DNA from: Peribolospora baueri
Taxonomy: Eukaryota > Basidiomycota > Peribolosporomycetes > Peribolosporales > Peribolosporaceae
Length of the DNA stretch: 64,000 nt
Direction: 5' to 3'
Assembly (NCBI GenBank): GCA_029717555.1
Contig: JAMDHS010000026.1
Span: forward strand, 62,001 to 126,000
Position 1 is the stretch's first letter, and every line of letters begins with the position of its first letter. Both the position numbers and the translations under genes were made by a program. The notes under the pieces were generated by a model. That model was not told where the DNA came from and ran no database searches. It saw only the letters and a list, made by a program, of their open reading frames with translations. Below are positions 26,305 through 36,369 of this stretch, piece by piece.

Positions 26305-29300
26305 TCACCATTGCTGTCCTCCGCCGCCATACGGTGGGTAGCCTGGAGGGGGACCATACCCAGGAGCACCGGGGTAACCTTCCTGTCCAGGCGGGAGAGG
26401 TGCCTGAGGTTGGGGCATGCCGTAGCCACCGCTGGAGGAGGGTCGGAAGGGGGGGAAGGAAGGCGGTGGGGAGAGCCGGTCAGAGGGTGCGGTGCGGGGA
26501 AACCACTCCGTGCAAGCGCATGACCGCTCGAAAAGACCATAAACTCACGGGCCGCTCGGAGGACCGGACGGATAGCCTCCTCCGTAACTTGCGGGTCTGT
26601 TGTGGAGCGCGATGTCAAACCGTTAGCGAATATCGTGCGACGAAGACGACGAGAGGCCAGGCGGTCGCGAGAGAAGCCACTTTCGCTCACCCGTAAGGAG
26701 ACGGCGACGAAGCGTACGCGGACGGCTGTCCTTCATAGCCGCCGTACGGTGATACTCCTCCACCGGGCAGAGGCGGCCCCAGGGGTGGGAGATAACTGCC
26801 GCTGCCAGCGTCGGGAATACCATGCGGTGGAGCATAACTGCCCGGAGGCGCCTCGTTCGGCGGAGCGTATGACGAGCCTTCTCTGTTCCCCCACGGACTT
26901 CCGCCGCCGCCGCCGAAGAGCACGTTGGGCTGGGGGAAGTTAAAGCCGCCCGAGTCGTTCGACGGTCCTCCGCCGCCACCGTAACTACTAGGCGGGGGGG
27001 CATTGTACCCTCCAGGCGCGTGCGGGGCAGGCGCATGCGGGAGATGTCCGTGTGCGTGGCCCTGTCCTCCCTCCTCGCGACGGTTTCTCCCGGCTCGGAC
27101 GTGGTTCTTGGAGAGCAGCTCGATCAGATCCGGGTTCTGGCCCGCCCATTGGGCGATATAGTCCAGCATGTCTATGGGGAGAACAGAGGTGCGGGTGGGA
27201 CGATTCATGTCAGACGAGATGAAACGCTAGGAAATGCAGACTGTGCGGAGAGAGGTGGGGGCACATGTACCCTTCTGAACCTTGCTGCGACCATCGTACC
27301 ACGCCGGGTGGAACATGGCCTGCGCGCGATCGTACGTACGCGAACAACTTTGGTCATCTCAAGAAGACGCGGGATGAAAATGGAGAGGTGGGAAGGAACG
27401 ACTCACTTCCAAACACTCGTCTCCCACTCGTCGAGGGTCGATGCTGGGGTCGTCCCACGCCGCTACGATTTTGGTGACAGCCTAAAGAACACACGGATCG
27501 AATCGTCAGTGCCGTTCAAGCCCCCGATAATGACGGGCGGGTCGGCATACTCACATGTCGGACGATGATCTTGGCGACGCTGTCAGAGGAGGAAAGACCA
27601 TTGGACAAAGGATGAGATGAATAAGCGTCTTTCATCGAGGTAACCTCAAAGCTCCACAAAAGTCCAACCGGCCATATCTCACTTTCCCGCAACCTCATTC
27701 CTGAGCGCGAGCGAAAGCGAAGAAAAAACACAGCGTCAGCCGGGGGGGCAGGATGTATGTGGACATCGATCTTTGAGGGGAGGAGGATGCTCACAGAAAG
27801 AGACCGAAATGGTCCTTGGACAAGATCGAATGCGTGGGGTCACTCGCGTTGGGGTTATTGAACACCTCGTACTGGTCCTCCTTGTTGATCACCTGCGAAG
27901 AGCCTTTCTGGAGCGCTTCCGTGGCCTGTTTCATCAGCGGCTTGATGTAGGGATCAATGGCTGTGAAGACCCACACGGTGATCGCGTCATGGACCTGTCG
28001 AAGGAGGAGGCGACATGGCGGGCCGGGAAGACGTCGTAAGCGGGACCGGACTTTGAACGTACGTCCCCGGCCCTCCGTCCGAGCTCGGCGCAAGTCACTA
28101 AGACGGCGCACCTTCTGAACCAGAGCTCTCAACCCCGGGATCTTCTCGATGAACACCTCGATCGTCTTGACGATCCGATCTCGGAGCTCAAAGATCTTCC
28201 AGAGCGTCTCGTGAATCTCCTGGGGCGACATGGTCATCGGGTCCCTCGACGGCCCTTCGCTCAGCACATTCACCTCGCTGGCGTCGCGGCTTAGTTCGCC
28301 TCCGCGGACACCCGGCACGCTCGCGAGTTGGTTGAGTAGGGACGTTACGTTGATCCCCGAGCTCCCCTTTGCGCTGCGGCTCGTCCCTCCTGCCATGGAA
28401 CGAGCGCGCGCCCCGTCGATGGCCTTGGACAGGTCAGAGACCGACGCTTCTGAGAGGTGGTCCGTGGCCTCGCCCAGGAGACTGTGGATGAAATCAGCCG
28501 AGCCGAAGGTGCCTGGTGGCGGAAGCGATTGGCACAAAGGTGAGTGGGAGCCTCCCCCTCGATTCGTGGGAAAAAAGCTGATGGAATTCACCAGTGACGA
28601 GCGGCGCGACACTCTGCCCGTTGGGCGCTTGGACCCTGACGTGGTCTCCGACGTGAGAAAACACGTTTCGATGGCCGAGTTGGATGAGCGCCAGCTCGCA
28701 CCAGTTGCTATGGGCGGGGAGGTCTGCGCAAGCCGGATCGATCAATTGCGTATCAGCAGCGTCGCTACGGGGCTAGACCAAGATGCTTGGGCTGTGCGAG
28801 AAGAGGAGCTAGGCACTTGCCTTCGAGAGTGTGCAGTAGCTGGCCCAGTAGACGGAAGGCCTCGTACTCATCCCTAGAACAATGGACGAACATATTCCTA
28901 TTAGTTCAGTGACGACAGCAAGGATGTACTGGAGGTGACGAGAACAAACTGACTCCTTCCTACCCCCGTTCCGGAACCGCCTGGCGTGGTCTATGCACTT
29001 CGCAATGGTACGACGAATCTGTGCAGGCGATCGATGAGATGACGTCGACGAGAAAAGGAGTCAATTCACTCTGCCACACGACTCACCAGCGCCGAGCTAG
29101 TGTCCCAATGACCCGACTCGTTAGCGATGTAGTTCTTGATGCCGGTTCGGGGGTCGATCTCCAGCTCGCGACGGTCGACGGGAGGACGCAGGTTGGGGTT
29201 GTACCTGCGAGGGTCCTCGCCTTCGCCGTAGCCTTTGGGGTTGTCGATGTGCTCGGTGGGGCTGACATGGAAAGGAGGGGGGGAAGGCATAGAAAATGAG

Positions 29301-30528
29301 CTACGACTGAGAGGAATGGTTTGCCTAGGCCGAAGCAGTAAGGTCAAGTACGGCGCTCACAGGTAGACGCCGAGACGCTCTTCTGTCACCTCAAATTCGG
29401 CGGTCGCATATCTAAGGCACGGCCAGTTGAAGAGGCCAGAGCCAAGTGGGATGAGGTCCACTCCTCCGGCCGATCACGATAGAGACGAGGGCGGACTGAC
29501 CCATGTGCCAAGAAACCTAGGGCCATGCAGAGAGTGATTATGGTCTGCTTGTTCAATTTCTTCAAAGCCGCGATGTCCTGTCAAGGAAGGACGAAATGCC
29601 ATATCGGCGGTGAGTTTGATCATTGAGGGAACGTCTCTATAGGTAAGAACGAGCTTACCATCGCCTGCGAACGAGGTCAGCATCGCGCCGAGAGTAGAAC
29701 ACGATAGCGATCGCTGCATCAGCGCACGATCATTCCCATCTCACAGCTCGACCATCCTCCGAGGACTCACTTGCGAATAGTCCCTCAGCCAATTTCCAAA
29801 GTAGACGCGCTTGATGTCCAGTCCACCAAACTTGGAGCTCCTGGAGAGCATGCCGGAGCCGACTTTTTTGTAGAGTTCCGCGAGGATGTCTACGAGGCAT
29901 AGGGGGGGTGGGGGGGGAAGAGGATTGAAGTTGGTGGGGAGCGAATGAGAACAGGTGTTCTTGCGACCGATGGAGAGGATTGCGAGACGAGGGCACACCT
30001 TCGATGTCGCCGTGACGGACGGCGCGACCCTCCAACCACCTGTGGGTCCCATGCGGAGTGCGGAGGCATGCGCGGCAAGTGAGGAAGGAAGAGGGGACGG
30101 ACGTGAATGAGATCTACCTGGGCGGGATATAGGCGTTGGACGGGCGAGAACTCACGCATAGCTAGGGATCTGATGGCCATGGAAGCGGAAAACAGATGCG
30201 AAAGCAACGCGAGACAGGTGCGCCTTGAGCGACTGGAACTGGAAGCAGAGAAGGGGGCAAAGAAAAAAACAAACGGCTTACGTTCCCCGCCCCGAACGCA
30301 GCCGCCCCGGCCGCGGTCAGGAGGATGAGAAGAAGGGCAGCAAAAAGGAGGAGAGCGAGGCTTGGTCTGAAATGGGCGAAGGAGGTCAAAGAGCGGGGGG
30401 CCAAAAGTTGGGTGAGCTTAGCTTTGGCCCGGTCTCGCTCGCTCGCCCGCGCCCTGGTGGCCTGCAGTCTGAACAAAAGCTCTGTTTGCTTTTTCCTTTC
30501 CCCCACGTACGCACCTGCGATTCGCCAT
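26305..30528 (-). CDS. HET-C domain secreted/membrane-associated protein
   Basis: This belongs to the HET-C family (the Neurospora het-c type), whose alleles control heterokaryon incompatibility in some filamentous ascomycetes. The basic cellular role is unclear. The first exon gives MANRR and joins PSLALLLFAALLLILLTAAG, a strong signal peptide, then AFGAGN/IPSYAWLEGRAVRHGDIED, the family's signature entry. It continues with ILAELYKK, FGGLDIKRVYFGNWLRDYSQ, MALGFLAHG, FEVTEERLGVYL, PTEHIDNPKGYGEGEDPRRY, LGHRNVFSHVGDHVRV, FGSADFIHSLLGEATDHLSE and the helical block around IHETLWKIFELRDRIVKTIE. Later exons include NPNASDPTHSILSKDHFG, MFHPAWYD and YIAQWAGQNPDLIELLSKNH. The tail is Gly/Pro/Tyr-rich and ends GGGGQQW. 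A dozen or more short introns interrupt it. In this lineage an incompatibility role is unproven. Confidence 0.9.
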
Positions 30529-31743
30529 GGTGCTGGCCTTAGAGCGAGAAAGATGTGTCGTGCCACGCCTGAAGACGTCGGCGTTGGCGTGCGGCGGTGC
30601 GCTCTCGCTAGAAGGGGACGAGTTGTGGGCGGGGTGTGTGCGTGGGTTCGTGTCGGAGGTGAGGAGGGGGGATGAAGATGAAAGGGTGAGCGTGGACGAA
30701 GGTGGAAGGGTCAGGTCAGCGTCCAACGGCGACGGGGACACGTGAACGGCGTCGACGACGGGACGACGTTGGCCGCGGCACAGAGCCATGCCCACCGACC
30801 GAGCAAGACGGCTCATCACTCGACGAAGACGGACTGGATTGGACTGGGAGACGTCTTCGTAGCGTATATACAAGCGGCCTCGACCTCGACGCTTGCTTCC
30901 TTGCGGAGCGACGCCGACGCAGTTGGGTGGTGGAGTGCACACCTGAACGCGAACGACACGCGACCACGAACACCAACACCAACACCAACATGAACATGTA
31001 CATACTTGGACCGACGCTCCCGCTCGTCTGCCTCAACTTGGGACAGCGAAATGATGTCTATTCATGCTTCCGTGGAGACGGTCTTACTAATCACAGCCGC
31101 CCACCTCGGTCCTCGGTCTCGCCTTCCCCGCGGTGGGTGCTACCTCTTCCGCTCCTCCACAAGGCCAAGGTCAGCAGGATGTGGATGTTTTGCATCTGCG
31201 TAGTGCCTGAGACGACGAGCAGCGGTCCATCCAGCCTTCTCCGATTCACCCGCTACGCTGAGCTGAGCGACCATCCCCTCTGCCGATCGCGCGGACAACC
31301 GATTACGCTGGAGAGGCTGATGTGATGTGGTCCGCCTGAGCAAGTCACGGGGCCGTGATCAGCTCCTTGTACGTGCTGTGCTGTACCCCCGCATTCTCGG
31401 TGGACGGCGTCGCCTCGCTCGTCTCCTTCGGCGGGTGTGTCCTGGCCGGAGAGTAGTTCACCCATCTCGGGTGGCGGTTCGTCTCGGGCGCTAGGTGCTA
31501 TATGCACATACAGGACGACGGGGCGGAGAAGATGTGGAGTGCGGGGAACGAGCGGAGAGGACAAGCCTCAAAATGGAGGAGGCGGGTGTTGGAAAGTGGA
31601 GACAGAGCGGGCAAACTCACATAAATGGAAGCGAAGGGTACAGGCACCCCGACCCCGCTCGCCACCTTGTCTTCGTTCACATCTCTTCTCCAAGCTACTC
31701 TCTCCAAGGCCCAAACAGCAAGCAAACAAGCAAGCAAGCAAGA
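30529..31743. other. Divergent promoter region, HET-C and dehydrogenase genes
   Basis: These 1.2 kb lie between divergent starts. I see an ACACCA repeat (about 30967-30986) and an AGCAA repeat just upstream of the dehydrogenase start (about 31719-31741). Short frames on either strand have no family features. Confidence 0.5.
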
Positions 31744-34700
31744 ATGTCCATGAAAGCCGTAGTTTACGACGGCCCTTTCAAGGTGCGTCTCCACGTTCCA
31801 GGCGACTGGCTGGTAAAGACTGAGTACGTAGGATGGGCAGCGAGCCCGCTGATGTCCCGCTCGCTTCGCCCCCTTTGCCAGGTCGCCGTCAAGGAGGTCC
31901 CGCGGTGGGTTGCGCTCCGAACCCCCCGCCCCAAGCCGGTCTTGTCCCCTTCGGGCGCTGACGACGGCGGCACTCATCCCAAGCTTAACCATTCGTTTTC
32001 CTCCCCGTTTCCTTGTGCAGCCCCAAGATCCAACATGTGGACGACGTGATCGTCAAAATCACCTCTTCCTGCATCTGTGGATCTGACCTGCACATGTGAG
32101 TCCCCTCCCGGGCCACCGTCTTATGTCTCACGCTTCTTGCCCCTTCCCGATTCGCGTCCCCTTTTCCGTCCACTAACGTCGACCGCTTGGGCTGTTTTTT
32201 TTCTTTTTTTTTTTTTTTTTTCGCCACAGGTACGAAGGTCGCACGGCCGCCGAACCTGGTGAGTGCGCCACGCCAACGTGCCATCACCCTGAGAAGCATG
32301 GACCGTCGGACAGGTTATGTTGACGCACTCGCTCGTCCGTCCCTTCCTATCATCTCAGGGATCGTGTTCGGACATGAGAACGTCAGTAGAAACGAGCACT
32401 GACGAGTGAAAGCGATGGGGGTGGCGGGTGGAGGGGCGCGCCAGAGGCCGTCGCAGTCGTCTGGAGGTGGGATCGCATGCTTACCCGGTTCCGCTATGAC
32501 CATGATCACAGATGGGCATCATCGATGAAGTGGGAGACGGCGTCAAGCTGCTCAAGGTGAGAGAAAAATGCGGGGCGAGCCAAATTCGACGCAACGCGAG
32601 TGCATGCTGATCGATCTGAGACCGCGTCTCGTCTCCACCGCTCTTCCCGCACGGCTCTTTAGAAAGGAGATCGCGTGGTCATGCCCTTCAACGTCGCCTG
32701 GTGAGCGAGCGGGTCAGAGGCGAGATTTGTACGGCAGCGACGACCCAGCCTTAATTAACCAAGCTTGACGTTTGGTCTCCCGTCTCCTCAGTGGACGCTG
32801 CCAGAACTGTTAGTCTTTCTTCGAAACATCCTCCCGTTCAGCTTCGGCGGCGGCGTGTCGTCCATGAGGCCGCAAGGACTCACCCGCTCTCGCCGCTTTC
32901 TCCCGATCTCAAGGCGAGGAGATGCGCACGGCGTTCTGCACGTAAGCCGAGATGCATTCTCTCAGAATGAGTGAGCGCCACACTGACCCCAGCTACGGCC
33001 CTTCTTCACTGTCCAGCGGCGTGAACCCTGGCTTTGCTGGCGGGTGAGCATGCGTCTTCCGTCCCACAGGACGAGGGGAGGTGCAATGGGGGCGCGACCT
33101 TTCGACTTGACTCTCTTCTCGCCCCCTTCGTCTTTCCCTGCTGACGATATGATATGACTGGCTTTGGCTTGCTTTCCTTGGCGCATTCAGGGCTTACGGC
33201 TACGTAGCGATGGTAAACATCACGGCCGTTCTCCCTCAGCTTTCCCTCTGCCCCGCTCACCATCTCCCTTCCCCCTCTCATTCCACAGGGCCCCTACCAA
33301 GGCGGCCAAGCGGAGTACGTCCGCGTGCCTTACGCCGAGTTCAATTGCCTCACCCTACCTCCCGGACCGGCGCACGAAGACGACTTTATTCTGCTCGCCG
33401 ACATCTTCCCGACTGGCTGGCATGGCGTTTCGCTCTCGGTGCGTAGACGCTTCGCTCCGCTCTGCCTTTTGCCTCGCCGGCCCTTGTAGTCTTTTTGTGC
33501 TGTCGCGTCGCGTACAGATAGGGCCGATGAGCGAAACCTCACTCGTTCTCTCCTTCTCGTCCTTCCGGCATGCGGCGCTAGGGCTTCAAATCTGGCGAGA
33601 GCGTGGCCGTCTATGGCGCGGGACCTGTCGGACTCAGTTGAGTCCTCCTCTCGTCCATGACCAGTCGCTCCAGACGAACAAGCCGAATGCTGATCATTCC
33701 CCTCGCCACGGTCATTGCATTCCTTCCTTCTGCCCCGACCTTCCGCAGTGGCGGCGTACTCCGCTGTCCTCCGCGGCGCCACGGAAGTGTACGTGGTAGA
33801 CCGCGTCCCCGAGCGGCTGGCCAAGGCAAAGGAGATTGGTGCGATCCCTATCGATTTCTCCAAGGGCGATCCGGCGAAGCAGATCATCGATGCCAGGGGA
33901 GGACGGTTGGTCGATAGGGGCGTCGATGGTGAGTTTGGACGCGAGCGTCGGCGGGAGGGCGTGCCTCGGGTGCTGACGACCTGTTCTCTGCCCACCCCTC
34001 TCTCTCTCGTTTCCCTGCTCGCCGATACGACCAGCCGTCGGATACCAGGCGGTGACGTCGGACGGACAAAAGGAGCAGCCGAACATTGTCCTCGACTCGC
34101 TCATCGCCGTCGTCCGTCCCACCGGCGGGCTCGGTGTTCCGGGTGAGCGACGACGATGACCGCCCCGCCGTCCTTGTTACGTGAACTAATGCCGAGCGGA
34201 CGGGGGATCGAAGGACGCTGATCGACTGACTGCGCGCGCGTTTTCCCATCCCCCGCTCTCGCTCTCGCTCCTCGTCCACTCAGGCCTCTACGTCCCCTCG
34301 GACCCCGGGGCGCCTGATTCGGACGCTGCGAAGGGGTACATCAAGTTTGCGTTCGGCAAGTTCTTCGAGAAGGCCTTCACGCTGTTAGTCCGCGCCGTGT
34401 TTCGTTCTCGTTTTCGCCATCCCGTTCATTCTGTCCCTTCGTCTCGTTCCCGCACCGGCGACAGCGGCTGCGGTCAGGCAAACGTAAAGTCGTACAACAG
34501 GTATCTGCGCGATATGATCATCGCGGGCAAGGCCAAACCCTCATTCGTCGTCTCGCACCACTACAAGCTCGACGAGGCGGCCAAGGCGTACGACAAGTTT
34601 GACAAGAGGATCGAGAACCATACCAAGGTGCGTGTGCGGCGCGCGTTTTGTTTGTTTGTTCGCCGTTGTCGACTGACTGACTGACGACCCCGAGCGGCAC

Positions 34701-34752
34701 CGATCCTCTCCGTCGTCCGCTCGCGAATGCACAGATCGTCCTCCACCCATGA
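31744..34752 (+). CDS. Zinc-dependent dehydrogenase, formaldehyde-dehydrogenase-like
   Basis: This is a medium-chain zinc alcohol dehydrogenase of the glutathione-independent formaldehyde dehydrogenase type, about 380 residues. It is spread over roughly fourteen exons, some under 30 bases. Exons chain into MSMKAVVYDGPFK, VAVKEVPR, DDVIVKITSSCICGSDLHM (catalytic-zinc Cys in CGSD), YEGRTAAEPG, IVFGHEN (zinc His), MGIIDEVGDGVKLLK, KGDRVVMPFNVAC, GRCQNC and EEMRTAFCT (structural-zinc cysteines). These are followed by GVNPGFAGG, AYGYVAM, GPYQGGQAEYVRVP, DIFPTGWHG, the NAD-binding VAVYGAGPVGL, TEVYVVDRVPERL, PGLYVPSDPGAP and FGQANVKSYNRYLRDMI-like sequence. It ends NHTKIVLHP. The family oxidises aldehydes or alcohols with NAD; the physiological substrate here cannot be told. 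The start at 31744 precedes a conserved KAVVY strand. Confidence 0.9.
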
Positions 34753-36369
34753 GGATGGGTCGCCCAAGCGATGCGCCGCCGTCCTCTCCGGTGCCGCCGT
34801 CCTCGCCTCTGTCCTTTCTCTCCCATCCCCGCGTCTCGTTTCTCTGATCACGTGTGAACGAAACTGGTCTTTTTCCAGAACTTTGACGATAACCCTTATC
34901 CACACCTGATCCGTTGTTGTTGAGCCCTCACCGGTGATGTGATGTGCGAGTAGTCTGTGTTGAACTGACAAGGAATTCTCGAACGCACGCACTGTATGTC
35001 CCATGTGCACTTGCCTCCCTCGGCCACTCCGTCTGTCTGTCCATCTGTCCGTCCGTCCATCGAACAGCTCGGAGGTGCAATGCCACCAGTATCACCGGGT
35101 TCATCCGTCCGTTCCGTCGCTCGTCGACCGAGGAGAGAGAGGCGCTGAGGCGAATGCGTGTCTCACTCACGAACCAAATTGAGCGTGGTTTTGGTTGAGG
35201 AGGCACGCCGGTCCCCGCATGAGCTGTCTGTCTGTCTGTCTGTCTGTCTTGTCTGTCTGTCTGTCTGTCTTGTCTGTCTGTGCCCCGGTCGGTCCGGCCA
35301 CCGGCATCGGCATCGGCATCGGCATCGGCATCTGGTTCGTGCGTGCGTTTTTTATGTATGTACCTGCGGCCGCCGGCGAAGGCGAGCGTGGAAGGCGCGT
35401 GTGGTGGAGAGGAAGCGGGTGGGCGGGAGGAGGAGGCTATGCGGAGGGCAGTGCCTGCGGGGTCGGAGGAGCATGCATTTGGAGAGAGGGAAGACGTCAT
35501 CGTCGTCGATGGAGGGAGGCGACGGCTCGGACCGCGTCTCCGGCTGCGGCATGCGAGGGCGGCGGGGATTTAAACAGGCGATACGCGGGGATACCAATAC
35601 AAGCCGGCGCCGTATCGACAATACAAATCGCGCTTATCGGCGTGCCCGACGAGGGTAAAGGGATCGTGTCCATCGACATCATATCGCGACCGCGACTGCG
35701 GCAACTCTCTCTCTCTCCCTCCGTCCCTCCCTCCATCCATGCACGGCTGCCTATCCTATCATCCATCGAACCCAAGACGCCCCCGTCGTCGCTCCTCCAC
35801 CTCCGCCAGACCCAACACCATCTCCTCCCTGGCGAGCAGCGCAGAGAAGAGCAGAGCAGAGCAGGGCAACCTCGCCCCCGACCGACGACGGCCCCCTGCC
35901 CTTCGTCCTTGCTCTCACCGCACCCCTTCCCTCGTATGTATCTCACCCGCAACACACGTCCATCGCTTGTGTCCATTCGCACCCCTTCCTCCTTCTTTTT
36001 TCTTTCTCTGTCCATGCTTGTTCTTGCACTCGTACGCTGACACTGTAGGCCACCCTTAGACTCCCTTCCCTCTCCTCTGCCTCGCCTCGCCTCGCATCCA
36101 TTCGATTCCGCCTTCTCCTCCTTCCTCCCGCTTTCTTGCTTCCGATCGAACCGATCTGGTCCGCGTACGATCTTTTCCGCCTGGAGCTCCATTGATACCC
36201 CCCTCTTCCCTGCTCACTTCGTCGGCACATCACACGCCGACCGACTCTCCCGCTGGTCTTGGCCCCCGCCTCCCCTGCTCCCCGCCGAACCCAACCTGGC
36301 CGTACGTCCTCCAACGACGGGATCAAGTCCCCACCCCAACCCAATTCGTCGCACCCACCCGACAGCGCA
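34753..36369. other. Intergenic region with simple repeats
   Basis: No gene is supported in these 1.6 kb. A CTGT/CTTGT microsatellite (35225-35280) and five copies of GGCATC (about 35304-35333) sit in the middle. CT-rich DNA (about 35705-36130) leads up to the start of the NPF-motif gene and is probably its promoter and 5' UTR. Confidence 0.6.
35225..35280. repeat. CTGT/CTTGT microsatellite
   Basis: Three blocks of CTGT repeats are separated by CTTGT interruptions, making a higher-order repeat of about 22 bases. It is followed about 25 bases later by five tandem GGCATC units (about 35304-35333). Both lie in the intergenic gap before the NPF-motif gene. Confidence 0.85.
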
